Shown: one piece after another, positions 45,613 through 55,603 of the stretch
Layout: each line of letters opens with the position of its first letter
Position numbering within the stretch: position 1 is the stretch's first letter
Notes under the pieces: model-generated
The model's database searches: none
What the model was told of the DNA's origin: nothing
Seen by the model: the letters and a program-made list of their open reading frames with translations, nothing else
NCBI GenBank assembly: GCA_943912335.1
Contig: CALTUD010000018.1
Location: 11,886 to 75,885 of the forward strand
Reading direction: 5' to 3'
Source: an uncultured Acetobacteraceae bacterium
GTDB taxonomy: Bacteria > Pseudomonadota > Alphaproteobacteria > Acetobacterales > Acetobacteraceae
DNA length: 64,000 nucleotides
Made by a program: the position numbers and the translations under genes

Positions 45613-47480
45613 CAGGCGGCGGTCCGCAGATGTGCCAGCAGCGCCATCAGCGCCGCCGGGGTGATGCCGGGCACGCGCTGCGCCGCGCTGAACGAGGCCG
45701 GACGGGCCGCCGCCAGACGCTCGCGCATTTCGGCACTCAACCCGCCGATGGCGGTGAAATTGAGTGTCGCCGGCAGAGACAGCGCCGTTTCGCTGCCGAG
45801 CTGACGGATCTCCCGCGCCTGCCGGCCGAGATAGCCGCGATAGCGCGCCTCGGTCTCCAGATGCGCCCGCGCCCGAGGCGACAACCCATCCAGCCACGGC
45901 GCAAGAGCACACAGACCGGGCGCCGCCGGATCGATCGCCAGCAAATCCAGCAGCGTACGGCGCCGACCGTCGGCCGGGGCACTCAGCCCGTGCTGGCTCA
46001 GAACCGGCGGCGAGAACAGTTCCGCTTCCGCACGCGCCGTCGCGTCGCCGATCTCCTCACGGTCGCGTCGGAACAAGGCGGCACGCTCCGCACCGACGCA
46101 GTTCCAGCCGATCCCGGCTTCGGTCAAACGCAGATCGGCATTGTCCGCCCGCAGCGTCAGCCGATACTCGGCGCGCGAGGTGAACATGCGATACGGCTCC
46201 GACACGCCCTGCGTGGTCAGATCGTCGATCATCACGCCGAGATAGGCGGTGCCGCGATCCACCGTCACCGCGTCCGCGCCGGAGGCCACGCGGGCGGCGT
46301 TCAATCCCGCCAGAAGCCCCTGCGCGGCGGCTTCCTCGTAACCGGTGGTGCCGTTGATCTGCCCGGCCAGAAACAAACGCGGCAGCGCCTTCAGCTCCAG
46401 GGTCGGCCAGAGCGCGCGCGGATCGATATGGTCGTATTCGACGGCGTAGCCCGGCTGCACGATCCGCGCACGCTCCAGACCCGGCATGGTGGCAATCAGA
46501 CGCGCCTGGATGTCCGCCGGAAGGCTGGTGGAGATGCCGTTCGGATACACCAGATCGCCGCCGGGATTGCCGGGTAGCGCTTCCGGCTCCAGGAACACCT
46601 GGTGCCGGTCCTTGTCGGCGAAGCGCACCACCTTGTCCTCGATCGACGGGCAGTAGCGCGGGCCACGGCCGGAAATCGCCCCGCCATACACGGCGGACAG
46701 ATGCAGATGCTCGCGGATCAGCGCGTGCGTCTCCGGGGTGGTGCTGCTCACCCGGCAGGACACCAGCGCGTTGTCGATCGACGCGGTCAAACGGCTGAAC
46801 GGCACCGGCACGGCATCGCCGGCATCTTCCGGCAGCGCCTCCCAGTCGATGCTGTCGCGGGCCAGGCGCGGCGGGGTTCCGGTCTTCAGACGCCCCATCG
46901 GCAGACCGAGCGCCTCCAGGCGCGTGCCCAGAGCCGCGGCTGGCGCCTCGCCCACACGCCCCGCTGCGGCCGTCTCGTGCCCGACATGGATCACGCCGCG
47001 CAGGAAGGTGCCGGCGGTCAGAACCACGGCCCCGGCGCGGAACCGGCGTCCATCCGCACACACCACGCCGCAGACGGCACCGTTCGCGTCCAGAAGCAGA
47101 TCGTCCACCGCTGCCTCGACGATCTCCAGCCCCTCCTGCAGCGCCAGAAGATCGCCGATCGCGGCCCGATACAGGGATCGATCGGCCTGGGCGCGCGGGC
47201 CATGCACGGCCGGACCCTTGGACCGGTTCAGCAGCTTGAAATGAATGCCGGCCCGGTCCGCCGCCACACCCATCAACCCGTCCAGGGCGTCGATCTCGCG
47301 CACCAGATGGCCCTTGCCGATGCCGCCGATCGCCGGATTGCACGACATGGCGCCGATCGTGGCGATCCGGTGCGTCAGAAGCAGGGTGCGGGCGCCGGAC
47401 CGCGCGGCGGCGGCGGCGGCCTCGCAACCGGCATGGCCGCCGCCGATGACGATCACGTCGCAGGAGGAGGAATGGGACAT
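45612..47480 (-). CDS. mnmG: tRNA uridine-34 carboxymethylaminomethyl modification enzyme MnmG
   Basis: A 622-residue FAD enzyme (GidA) acting with MnmE on wobble U34 of tRNAs. FAD-binding [19 protein letters not shown] is at the N-terminus, followed by [15 protein letters not shown] and [19 protein letters not shown]. The length is normal. It is 9 bp after mnmE. Confidence 0.96.
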   Translation of the reverse strand: MSHSSSCDVIVIGGGHAGCEAAAAAARSGARTLLLTHRIATIGAMSCNPAIGGIGKGHLVREIDALDGLMGVAADRAGIHFKLLNRSKGPAVHGPRAQADRSLYRAAIGDLLALQEGLEIVEAAVDDLLLDANGAVCGVVCADGRRFRAGAVVLTAGTFLRGVIHVGHETAAAGRVGEAPAAALGTRLEALGLPMGRLKTGTPPRLARDSIDWEALPEDAGDAVPVPFSRLTASIDNALVSCRVSSTTPETHALIREHLHLSAVYGGAISGRGPRYCPSIEDKVVRFADKDRHQVFLEPEALPGNPGGDLVYPNGISTSLPADIQARLIATMPGLERARIVQPGYAVEYDHIDPRALWPTLELKALPRLFLAGQINGTTGYEEAAAQGLLAGLNAARVASGADAVTVDRGTAYLGVMIDDLTTQGVSEPYRMFTSRAEYRLTLRADNADLRLTEAGIGWNCVGAERAALFRRDREEIGDATARAEAELFSPPVLSQHGLSAPADGRRRTLLDLLAIDPAAPGLCALAPWLDGLSPRARAHLETEARYRGYLGRQAREIRQLGSETALSLPATLNFTAIGGLSAEMRERLAAARPASFSAAQRVPGITPAALMALLAHLRTAA

Positions 47481-47489
47481 GGGAAGAAT

Positions 47490-48782
47490 CTACTTGCCGA
47501 TGCAGAACTGGTTGAAGACGGTGTCTAGCAGATCTTCGACGCCGATCCTGCCGGTCAAACGTCCCAGCGCCTGCATGGCCAGTCTGAGCGCTTCGCCGCG
47601 CAGCTCGGGCAGATCGAGACCGGAGGCTGCGTCCAGATGATCCAGCGCCTCCGTGATCCCGGCGCGATGGCGTGCCCGCGTCAGAGGCGGCGCCCCGGCC
47701 AGATCGGTCAGACGCACCACCTCCGCGGCCAGACGCGCATGCAACGCGTCCAGCCCGGCCCCGGTCTGCGCGCTCACGCCGAGCCAGCCCTCGGGTGCGA
47801 CGGCCAGATCCGTCTTGTTCCAGACCAGGATGCCGTCCGTGCCGCCGGGCTCCGATCCGGCACAGGCGACGCGCAGCACCAGATCCGCGAGCTGGGCATG
47901 GTGCAGCGCACGACGCACGCCCTCCTGCTCCAGAGGGTCGTCGCTGTCGCGCACGCCGGCCGTGTCGATCAGCGTGACCGGCACATCGGCCAGAACCAGG
48001 CGCACCTCGATCGCGTCGCGCGTGGTGCCGGCGATATCGGACACCATCGCCGCATCGCGCCCGGCCAGACGGTTCAGGAGGCTCGACTTGCCGACATTGG
48101 GCGGCCCGGCGATCGCCACCACCAGGCCGTCGCGGATACGCTCGCCCTGCGCGCCGGTGCGCAGATGCGCGCGCATCTCGTCCGCGAGCGATGCCGTGTC
48201 CTGCGTCAGCGCGTCCTCGATCTCCGGCGGCAGATCCTCGTCCGGGAAATCGATCAGCGCTTCCTGATGCGCGAGCAAGACGCGCAGACGCTGCGCCCAG
48301 CCATCGTACAGTCGGCTCAGAACACCGTCCGCCTGCTGCAGGGCCTGCCGCCGCTGCGCCTGGGTTTCGGCTTCCACCAGATCGGCGATGCCCTCGGCTT
48401 CCAGAAGATCGAGCCGGTCGTTGGCGAAAGCGCGTCGGGTGAACTCGCCCGGTTCGGCAGGACGCGCACCCAGCGACGCCAGCGCCTCGGCCACGGCCTC
48501 CACCACGGCGGGACCGGCATGCAGATGCAGCTCCGCCCCGTCCTCACCGGTGTAGCTGCGCGGCCCCGGAAACCACAGCACCAGGGCCCGGTCCAGCAGA
48601 TCGCCGTCCCGGCGCAGGGCGCGCAGCGTGGCACGGCGCGGTTCGGGCAGGGTGCCGCACAAAGCGCGCAGGATCGCCGCCGTGTCCGGGCCGCTGAGGC
48701 GCAGAACCGCGATGGCGGCGCGGCCGGTTCCCGTGGCACGGGCGAAGATGGTAGATGGGTTCAAAGCTGCTTCCTTGAACAA
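47490..48782 (-). CDS. mnmE: tRNA modification GTPase MnmE
   Basis: A 430-residue GTPase partner of MnmG. It has an N-terminal tetrahydrofolate-binding domain, a helical domain, and an inserted G domain with [23 protein letters not shown] and WNKTD. The C-terminus ends FCIGK with the catalytic Cys. The start may be [10 protein letters not shown] as given; the conserved part begins at [11 protein letters not shown]. Confidence 0.95.
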   Translation of the reverse strand: MFKEAALNPSTIFARATGTGRAAIAVLRLSGPDTAAILRALCGTLPEPRRATLRALRRDGDLLDRALVLWFPGPRSYTGEDGAELHLHAGPAVVEAVAEALASLGARPAEPGEFTRRAFANDRLDLLEAEGIADLVEAETQAQRRQALQQADGVLSRLYDGWAQRLRVLLAHQEALIDFPDEDLPPEIEDALTQDTASLADEMRAHLRTGAQGERIRDGLVVAIAGPPNVGKSSLLNRLAGRDAAMVSDIAGTTRDAIEVRLVLADVPVTLIDTAGVRDSDDPLEQEGVRRALHHAQLADLVLRVACAGSEPGGTDGILVWNKTDLAVAPEGWLGVSAQTGAGLDALHARLAAEVVRLTDLAGAPPLTRARHRAGITEALDHLDAASGLDLPELRGEALRLAMQALGRLTGRIGVEDLLDTVFNQFCIGK

Positions 48783-48832
48783 GGGAGCCGGCCCTGCTCT
48801 GTTTTCTCGACCGGCTCCGGAGTGCGTTCGCC

Positions 48833-49297
48833 CTGCCTCAGCTCTCGCTGCATTCGCCGCTCGGCGACCTGACCCTCACGGAAGAGGACGACGCGATCGT
48901 CGCCCTCGACTGGGGCTGGGCCGGCGCACAGGAGAACACGGCGCTTCTCCGCCGGGCCAGGGACGAGATCAACCGCTATTTCGACGGCGAACTGCGATGC
49001 TTCACCGTTCCGGTGAATCCCGTCGGCGCCACCGCCTATCGCAAGCGCGTCTGGGCCGCCCTGTCGGCGATCCCGTACGGCGAAACCCGCACCTATGGCG
49101 CCGTCGCGCGCGACACGGGCGGCTCGGCCCGTTCCGTCGGCCAGGCCAACCGCTTCAACCCGCTGCCGATCATCATTCCCTGCCATCGCGTGGTGGCGGC
49201 GGGCGATCTGGGCGGGTTCAGCATGGAAGGCGGCCAGGACACCAAGTGCTTCCTGCTTTCCCTCGAAACCGCCGATCTTTCGGGACTCGACCGATGA
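48833..49297 (+). CDS. ogt: Methylated-DNA--protein-cysteine methyltransferase
   Basis: A suicide DNA-repair enzyme of about 154 residues. The active site is IPCHRVV, with [18 protein letters not shown] before it. The conserved N-terminus [16 protein letters not shown] is present, but the frame has no ATG, GTG or TTG between its upstream stop (48776) and a GTG at 49013, which would remove about 60 residues. A CTG at 48833 (CTG CCT CAG CTC) is the best fit to family length, so a CTG start is proposed. The stop overlaps the next gene (ATGA). Confidence 0.8.
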   Translation: MPQLSLHSPLGDLTLTEEDDAIVALDWGWAGAQENTALLRRARDEINRYFDGELRCFTVPVNPVGATAYRKRVWAALSAIPYGETRTYGAVARDTGGSARSVGQANRFNPLPIIIPCHRVVAAGDLGGFSMEGGQDTKCFLLSLETADLSGLDR

Positions 49298-50268
49298 CAG
49301 ATTCCGTTCGCGTTCACGCCTATGGCGGCCCGGAAGCGCTGAGCTTCGACCAGATCCCCAAACCCGCCCCCGCCGCGGGCGAGATCCTGATCCGCCAGGA
49401 CGCGATGGGGGTGAACTTCATCGACATCTATTACCGTACCGGCCTCTACAAGCTGCCCAGCCTGCCCTGCGTGATCGGCATGGAAGCCGCCGGGGTGGTG
49501 GAGCAGGTCGGTCCGGACGTGTCGGGGATCGCGGTCGGCGATCGCGTCGCCTATCCGACCCAGCTCGGCGCCTATGTCTCCCATCGCACCATCGCCGCCG
49601 ATCTGGTGGTGAAGCTGCCCGAGACAGTGTCCACGCGCACGGCCGCGGCGATGATGCTGCGCGGCCTCACGGTGCAGGTGCTGCTGCGTCAGGTGCGCAT
49701 GCTCCAGCCCGGCGACACCATCCTGGTGCATGCGGCGGCCGGCGGAGTCGGGCTGATGCTGTGCCAATGGGCCGCCCATCTCGGCGCCACCGTGATCGGC
49801 ATCGTGTCCACGGACGCCAAGGCGGAACAGGTCCGCGCGCGCGGTGCGCAGCATGTGCTGGTCGGCTACCAGGACGTTCCGGCCCGGGTGCGGCGCATCA
49901 CCGGCGGAGCGATGGTGCCTGTGGTGTACGACAGCGTCGGCAAGGACACCTTCGTCGACAGCCTGGACTGCCTGGCCCCGCGTGGGCTGATGGTGTCCTA
50001 CGGCAATGCGTCCGGCGAGGTCACAGACGTCGCCCTGCGCATGCTGGCCGCGCGCGGCAGCCTGTATGTGACCCGGCCCAAGCTCGCCACCTTCATCGCC
50101 CGGCCGGAACAACTCCGCGCCGCCTCCGCGGAACTGTTCGAGGTGGTCGGAAGCGGCGCGTTGACGGTGGAGATCGGCCAGGAATTTCCCCTGTCCCGCG
50201 CCGCGGAGGCGCATCGCGCCCTGGAAAGCCGCGCCACGATCGGCAGCACCATCCTGCTGCCGGGCTGA
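49294..50268 (+). CDS. qor: NADPH:quinone oxidoreductase (zeta-crystallin-like MDR)
   Basis: A 324-residue medium-chain dehydrogenase/reductase without zinc ligands. Motifs: GVNFIDIYYRTGLYK, GMEAAGVVEQVG and the Rossmann HAAAGGVGLMLCQWA. It probably reduces quinones with NADPH. It is coupled to ogt by an ATGA overlap. Confidence 0.92.
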   Translation: MTDSVRVHAYGGPEALSFDQIPKPAPAAGEILIRQDAMGVNFIDIYYRTGLYKLPSLPCVIGMEAAGVVEQVGPDVSGIAVGDRVAYPTQLGAYVSHRTIAADLVVKLPETVSTRTAAAMMLRGLTVQVLLRQVRMLQPGDTILVHAAAGGVGLMLCQWAAHLGATVIGIVSTDAKAEQVRARGAQHVLVGYQDVPARVRRITGGAMVPVVYDSVGKDTFVDSLDCLAPRGLMVSYGNASGEVTDVALRMLAARGSLYVTRPKLATFIARPEQLRAASAELFEVVGSGALTVEIGQEFPLSRAAEAHRALESRATIGSTILLPG

Positions 50269-50299
50269 CCCGGCGGCTCTGGTCTTCCTGATGAATGTT

Positions 50300-50316
50300 A
50301 CGTTATACTATAACGT
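50300..50316. promoter_or_regulatory. Perfect palindrome upstream of the cobalamin riboswitch
   Basis: ACGTTATA-C-TATAACGT has 8-bp arms around one base, 22 bp before the riboswitch. It contains TATACT/TATAAC, which could double as a -10 element, so it may be a transcription-factor operator. No factor is assigned. Confidence 0.4.
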
Positions 50317-50337
50317 ATGCGAGTTCCGATTGATCGC

Positions 50338-50571
50338 GCGACGGTTCGCGCCTACCCGTTTCCCGTCGATGGTCCCGCGCGAGCGGGTGAAAAGGGAACG
50401 CCGAAGGGTTCCGGCGGGACATTGCGTCCGGGAACCTCGTCGGCGGCTGCCCCCGCAACTGTGAGCGGGAAGCGCCGTGCCGGATGCCACTGGGCCCACT
50501 TCCCCGGAAGCAGGCCCGGGAAGGCGGCGCGACGTGTCTGATCCGCGAGCCAGGAGACCTGCCATCGTCGC
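50338..50571 (+). promoter_or_regulatory. Cobalamin (B12) riboswitch
   Basis: Conserved core elements appear in order: GTGAAAAGGGAA (about 50380), GCTGCCCCCGCAACTGTGAG (about 50447), the B12-box GCCACTG at 50486, and GATCCGCGAGCCAGGAGACC (50540-50559). P1 may be GCGACG (50338) with CGTCGC (50566). It precedes the TonB receptor gene by 46 bp, so cobalamin should repress the following transport operon. Confidence 0.92.
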
Positions 50572-50617
50572 GTATCGAGCGCCGCCGGGCGGGGTGTACC
50601 GGAGGCCGGAGTTGTTC

Positions 50618-52876
50618 ATGTCCGGTTTTCTTTCGGGCGATCCGCGCCCGTTCCGTTCCGTCCGGCCCTTCGCCGCGTTTCTGGTTCTGGCCGCGCCGTT
50701 CTGCGTTTCGCACACGGCTCTCGCGCAGACCTCGGCGACGGACGATCCCACCGAGCATCTCGACGTCCCGGGACGCCGTCCGCTCGACCGCCCCGCCCCG
50801 GTGGGCAGCCGCCTCGGCCTTTCCCTGCGCGACACGCCCGCCACGGTGGACACGATCTCCCGCGACACCGCCCTGCAACGCGGCGCCCTGTCGGCCGAGG
50901 CGGCGGCGGACATGCTGCCCGGCATCACCTCCGGCGGCTCGCCCGGCAATCCGGGCCAGTTCGTTCTGCGCGGCTTCACCGCCAACGAGATCACCGTTCT
51001 GCATGACGGCACCTATCTCGGCCCGGTGACGATGGTGAACAGGCCTCAGAACAGCTTCAATCTTCAGGATATCGAGGTGCTGCAGGGCCCGGCCTCGGTA
51101 CTGTACGGACAGGGCGCGGTCGGCGGCGTGGTGGACGAGCGCTCGCGCGATCCCGTTCTGGGCCGACGCTCGGCCGATCTGCTCGCCTCCTACGGCTCGT
51201 TCGACACCTGGAATGCCGGCATCGGCGTCAACCAGCCGATCAGTCGCGATGCCGCCGTGCTGGTCGATGTCAGCCGCTCCTCCTCGAACGGCTATGTCCC
51301 GGGCTCCGATCCCGCCTCGCTCGACGTCACAGGCGCCCTGCTCTGGCACGCCCCGCATCGCGTCACGTTGCGCCTCGGTCTCGACGTCCTGCGCGACCAG
51401 CTCTCGTCCTATTACGGCACGCCTTTGGTCCCGGCCGCATCGGCCTCGTTCTTCGGCGGCATTGCGGGCGGCCTGCTTTCCTCCGGCACCGGCCTCGCCA
51501 TCGCCCGTGATTCGCTCTGGCAGAACTATAACGTGCGCGATTTCACCACGACCAGCACGTCGCTGCGCCCCACGCTGCGGCTCGATTGGCGCGCCACGGA
51601 CCGGCTCACGATCCACGAGAAGGCCTATTTCTTCTACGCAGCGCGCCGCTGGCAGAACGCGGAAAGCTACAGCTTCATCCCACCGGGCACGGACGCCATG
51701 GATGCCGAAGGAAACGCGATCGCCACAGGCAGCATCGCCCGCGACCGCTTCCATGTGTTCCAGAACCAGCATCAGGTAGGTGACACGCTGGACGCCACGC
51801 TCGACGGGTCTTTGTTCGGCCTGTCCAATCGCGTGGTGGCCGGGATCGACGGCTCCTATCTCCGCTTCATCCGCGATCGCGGCTTTCCAGACGCGCCATA
51901 CGCCGATGCCGTTTCACTGTCCGACCCGGATCGCGGCGAGTACGGCGCCTTCGCCGGCGACCTGCCGTCGCGCAAATCCCCCACCGATCTCGGCGATCTC
52001 GCCCTGTTTGCGGAGGACGTGCTGTCGCTCACACGCACCCTGAAACTCGTCACGGGCTTCCGCTACGACTGGCTCTGGCTGGGCCGCGACAATTTCAACC
52101 AGGACGGCTCCTTCAACGCCAGGACCAGCTTTTCCGGCACCTATCACCCGAACAACGGCCGCGTCGGCCTGGTCTGGAACGCCACACGCGACATCACCCT
52201 CTACGGTTCCTGGACCAGCGCGGACGATCCGCCGGGCGCCAACATCTTCCTGGCCAATCGCGGCCAGTTCGACCGTCTGAGCCACGCGCAGCAGGCCGAG
52301 ATCGGTCTCAAGGCCGCCCTGCCCGACGGTCGTGCGGATCTCACGCTTTCGGCCTACCATATCGAACGCAACAGGATGCTGGTCGCGACCGGGCCGGACA
52401 CCGTCTCCACCGCGGGAAGCCAGCATTCCAACGGCATCGAAACGCAGGCGAACTGGCGTCCCGCAGCGCACTGGACCGTTTCCGCCAATGCCGCCTGGAC
52501 ACGGGCACGCTACGGCAGCTTCCACCCCGACGCCGCAACCGACGCCACGGGCAACCGGCCGCCCGACGTTCCGGCCCTGGTCGGCAATCTCTGGATCGTG
52601 CGCGATCACGTCGCGGGCACGCCGGTGGATCTCGGCGGCGGCTGGCGCCATGTCGGCGACCGCGCAGGCGACTACGCCGACACCCTGTCGCTCAAGGCGT
52701 ACGACACCGTCGATCTGTTCGCAGCCTACCATCTGCGCCCGGCGGTCACCCTGTATGGGCGGATCGGCAATCTTCTCGATCGGCACTATGTGCAATGGGC
52801 CGATGTGAGCTATCCGACGGAGGTGATTCTCGGCGCGCCGCGTTCGTTCTCCCTTTCCCTTCAGGCAAGCTTCTGA
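50618..52876 (+). CDS. btuB: TonB-dependent receptor, probable cobalamin receptor
   Basis: A 752-residue outer-membrane receptor: signal peptide (AFLVLAAPFCVSHTALAQ), plug domain (about 45-165; LPGITSGGSPGNPGQFVLRGF, IEVLQGPASVLYGQGAVGG) and a beta-barrel ending in aromatic LQASF. By sequence it looks siderophore-receptor-like, but the upstream B12 riboswitch and downstream BtuF/C/D-type genes argue for cobalamin or a corrinoid. The start was chosen at MSGFLSGD, with GGAGG-like sequence upstream. Confidence 0.85.
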   Translation: MSGFLSGDPRPFRSVRPFAAFLVLAAPFCVSHTALAQTSATDDPTEHLDVPGRRPLDRPAPVGSRLGLSLRDTPATVDTISRDTALQRGALSAEAAADMLPGITSGGSPGNPGQFVLRGFTANEITVLHDGTYLGPVTMVNRPQNSFNLQDIEVLQGPASVLYGQGAVGGVVDERSRDPVLGRRSADLLASYGSFDTWNAGIGVNQPISRDAAVLVDVSRSSSNGYVPGSDPASLDVTGALLWHAPHRVTLRLGLDVLRDQLSSYYGTPLVPAASASFFGGIAGGLLSSGTGLAIARDSLWQNYNVRDFTTTSTSLRPTLRLDWRATDRLTIHEKAYFFYAARRWQNAESYSFIPPGTDAMDAEGNAIATGSIARDRFHVFQNQHQVGDTLDATLDGSLFGLSNRVVAGIDGSYLRFIRDRGFPDAPYADAVSLSDPDRGEYGAFAGDLPSRKSPTDLGDLALFAEDVLSLTRTLKLVTGFRYDWLWLGRDNFNQDGSFNARTSFSGTYHPNNGRVGLVWNATRDITLYGSWTSADDPPGANIFLANRGQFDRLSHAQQAEIGLKAALPDGRADLTLSAYHIERNRMLVATGPDTVSTAGSQHSNGIETQANWRPAAHWTVSANAAWTRARYGSFHPDAATDATGNRPPDVPALVGNLWIVRDHVAGTPVDLGGGWRHVGDRAGDYADTLSLKAYDTVDLFAAYHLRPAVTLYGRIGNLLDRHYVQWADVSYPTEVILGAPRSFSLSLQASF

Positions 52877-53631
52877 TGCCGCTCGGTTCCATGCTCGTGG
52901 TGGAGAATGCCGGCATCCCCGGCATCCTGTCGCCCGTTTCCGTGTCGGTCGCGCAGGGCGCGTTTCTCGCCCTGCTCGGCCCCAACGGCGCCGGAAAGAC
53001 CAGCCTGATGCAGCTCATGGCCGGCCGCAACGCGAGCGCAGGGCACGTCTCCATCGCCGGACAATCGCTCCGTGCGCTGGACCCCAGGCGCCGGGCGCGT
53101 CTGGTGGCGCATGTCGCGCAACGCGACGATCCTGATCCGTACTTCGTCGTTCGCGATTACGTCTCTCTCGGACGCCTGCCGCACCAAGGCACGATCCACG
53201 CCCGGTCCGACGCCGCCGCCATCGCCGACGCGCTGGAGCGCTGCGGCGTCGCGTCGCTGGCAGGCCGCACACTCGGCTGCCTCTCCGGCGGCGAACTCCA
53301 GCGCGTGCGTCTCGCCCGCGCCGTGGCGCAGGACACGCCGGTCCTGCTTCTGGACGAACCGACCAACCATCTCGACCCCGCCGCCGCCACCGGTTTTCTC
53401 CGCACCGTGCGCACGCTCGGACGCACCGTGGTCGCCGTTCTGCACGATCTGGCCTCGGCGGATGCGTTCGCAGACCGCGTGCTCCTGCTGCGTGGCGGCC
53501 GCACGGTGGCGGAAGGAACGCCTGGGGAATGTCTCCATTCCGCCCTCGTGCGCGACGTGTTCGGTCTCGACTGCGCGCGTCTGCACGCACCGGACGGCAC
53601 CCGCCATTTCGTGCTGATGCCGGCCGGCTGA
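52876..53631 (+). CDS. btuD: Cobalamin-type ABC transporter ATPase
   Basis: A 251-residue FecCD-class ATPase with intact Walker A GPNGAGKTS, signature LSGGELQRVRLARA, Walker B LLLDEPTNHLD and switch His in AVLHDLASA. Its ATG overlaps the receptor stop (TGATG). It acts with the binding protein and permease downstream. Confidence 0.88.
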   Translation: MPLGSMLVVENAGIPGILSPVSVSVAQGAFLALLGPNGAGKTSLMQLMAGRNASAGHVSIAGQSLRALDPRRRARLVAHVAQRDDPDPYFVVRDYVSLGRLPHQGTIHARSDAAAIADALERCGVASLAGRTLGCLSGGELQRVRLARAVAQDTPVLLLDEPTNHLDPAAATGFLRTVRTLGRTVVAVLHDLASADAFADRVLLLRGGRTVAEGTPGECLHSALVRDVFGLDCARLHAPDGTRHFVLMPAG

Positions 53632-53636
53632 ACAGG

Positions 53637-54584
53637 ATGCGTTTCCTGCTCGCTGCGACAGCGATCTTTCTGTTGCTTTGCTCGCCTGCCCTCGCCGCCG
53701 GCTTTCCCCTGACCGTGGAAAGCTGCGGCAAGCCCGTCACCATCGCCGCACCGCCCGAGCGCGCCGTGGCGGTGGATCTGAACATGGCCGAGATGCTGTT
53801 CGCGCTCGGCGTGCAGACACGGATCGCGGGTCTGGCCGGCATCACCGGCTTTCATCGCGTCACGCAGCACTTCCGCGCCGAACAAGGCAGCATCCCGGAA
53901 CTGGCGCCGCGTTACCCGTCGCTGGAAACCATCCTCGCCGCACGCGCCGATCTGTTCGTCGCAGGCTGGAACTACGGAATGCGCGTCGGCGGCGACGTCA
54001 CGCCGGAGACCCTGGCCCGTTTCGGCATCCCGACGCTGGTGCTGACGGAAAGCTGCGCCATCGATGGCTCCGTGCGACGCGACCCGAGCATGGCGCTCCT
54101 CTACGACGACGAGCTGCGCCTCGGCCGCGTGTTCGGGCGGGAAGAACGCGCGCAGGCTCTGGTCGCCGGCTGGAAAGCCCGCATCGCCGCCCTGCGCGCC
54201 CGCATCGACACGGCCAGGCCGAAAACCGTCTTCCTCTACGACAGCGGCGACACCGCCCCCTTCACCGCCGGCCGCTACGCCCTGGCCAATGCGATGATCG
54301 AGATCGCAGGCGGGCACAACATCTTTTCCGATCTCCCGACGAGCTGGGGCCAGGGAAGCTGGGAGCGCGTGGTTGCCGCCGATCCGGACTGGATCGTGCT
54401 CACCGATTCCGGCTTCGGCACCGACGCCCTGGTGCATCGCCTGCGCACCGATCCGGTTCTGAAAACCCTTCGCGCCGTCAGGGACAATCACATTCTGTCC
54501 CTGTGCTACGAATCCCTCACCCCGGGACCGGAGGATATCGACGCGATCGAATCCCTCGCCGCCGCCCTGCATCCGCCGCGATGA
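53637..54584 (+). CDS. btuF: Cobalamin-type ABC transporter substrate-binding protein
   Basis: A 315-residue periplasmic protein of the BtuF/FepB (helical-backbone) fold. The signal peptide is MRFLLAATAIFLLLCSPALA. Family segments include PPERAVAVDLNMAEMLFALG and DPDWIVLTDSGFG. It starts 6 bp after the ATPase gene and overlaps the permease. Confidence 0.87.
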   Translation: MRFLLAATAIFLLLCSPALAAGFPLTVESCGKPVTIAAPPERAVAVDLNMAEMLFALGVQTRIAGLAGITGFHRVTQHFRAEQGSIPELAPRYPSLETILAARADLFVAGWNYGMRVGGDVTPETLARFGIPTLVLTESCAIDGSVRRDPSMALLYDDELRLGRVFGREERAQALVAGWKARIAALRARIDTARPKTVFLYDSGDTAPFTAGRYALANAMIEIAGGHNIFSDLPTSWGQGSWERVVAADPDWIVLTDSGFGTDALVHRLRTDPVLKTLRAVRDNHILSLCYESLTPGPEDIDAIESLAAALHPPR

Positions 54585-55570
54585 AGCGTTTCCGGCTTCT
54601 CTTCCCGGCCGTGGCCGTCATCGCTCTTCTGTTCGTGGCCGAACTCGCGCTCGGCAGCGCCGGCATCGGCTGGCGCGCGTCGCTGCATGCGCTCTTACCC
54701 GGTGCGCCGAAGGATGCCGGCTGGTTCATCGTCCGAGATCTGCGGCTGCCGCGCGCGATCCTGGCGGCGCTTGTCGGCGCCATCCTCGCCGTCTCCGGCG
54801 CCCTGCTCCAGACCGCCACGCGCAACGCCCTGGCCGACCCGTTCCTGTTCGGCCTGTCCTCCGGCGCAGCTGCCGGCGCCGTCGCCGTTATCACCCATGG
54901 CGGCGAGCGGTTCGGCGTCTGGTCGCTCCCGGCCGCCGCCTTGGCCGGTGCCCTGCTGTCTGCCGTCTGCGTCCTGGCGCTCGTCTCCGCCACGCGACGC
55001 AGAGGCGGTGGCGCCGAACGTCTGGTGATCGGCGGCCTCGCCGTCTCGTTCCTGTTTTCCGCGCTCACCGACGTGCTTCTGTTCACGGGAGATCAGCGTG
55101 CGGCGCAATCGGTCCTGTTCTGGTCCCTGGGCGGCTTCGGCGGTGCGCGCTGGTCTACGCTGCCGCTCGCCCTGTTCGGCACGATCACGATCCTCGCTGT
55201 CGGACTCTGGCAGAAACGCGGCCTCGACGCGCTTCTGGCCGGCGACGACACGGCCTCGTCCGTCGGCGTGCGCGTGGATCGCCTGCGTATGCTCGTCTTC
55301 GCCACCGCCGCCATCGGCACGGCCTGTTCCGTCGCACTGTGCGGCGTGATCGGTTTCGCCGGGCTGATGGTGCCGCATCTGTGCCGAGCCCTGGTCGGCA
55401 TCCGTCACGGCGCGCTCGTGCCCGCTTCCGCCCTCGGCGGCGCCGCGCTGATGCTCGGCGCCGATCTGTGCAGCCGCATCGTCCTGCCCGGCCAGGACAT
55501 GCCGGTCGGCATCATCGTTTCTGCGCTGGGCGCCGCGTTCGTGCTCGCCCTGCTTCTGCGCCGGGCATAA
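54581..55570 (+). CDS. btuC: Cobalamin-type ABC transporter permease
   Basis: A 329-residue FecCD/BtuC-family permease with about ten transmembrane helices. Typical segments are RLPRAILAALVGAILAVSGALLQ, split here by RNALADPFLFGLSSGAA, and GFAGLMVPHLCRALVG. It completes the riboswitch-controlled import operon and ends at the shared terminator before rho. Confidence 0.9.
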   Translation: MKRFRLLFPAVAVIALLFVAELALGSAGIGWRASLHALLPGAPKDAGWFIVRDLRLPRAILAALVGAILAVSGALLQTATRNALADPFLFGLSSGAAAGAVAVITHGGERFGVWSLPAAALAGALLSAVCVLALVSATRRRGGGAERLVIGGLAVSFLFSALTDVLLFTGDQRAAQSVLFWSLGGFGGARWSTLPLALFGTITILAVGLWQKRGLDALLAGDDTASSVGVRVDRLRMLVFATAAIGTACSVALCGVIGFAGLMVPHLCRALVGIRHGALVPASALGGAALMLGADLCSRIVLPGQDMPVGIIVSALGAAFVLALLLRRA

Positions 55571-55594
55571 AAAAAAGCCCCGCCGGAGCGGGGC
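55569..55594 (-). terminator. Rho-independent terminator of the rho gene (shared 3' end)
   Basis: Read on the minus strand, the stem GCCCCGC / GCGGGGC around TCCG is followed by eight T. It suits the minus-strand rho transcript and overlaps the 3' end of the convergent btuC gene. Confidence 0.85.
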
Positions 55595-55603
55595 CTTTCG
55601 CGA

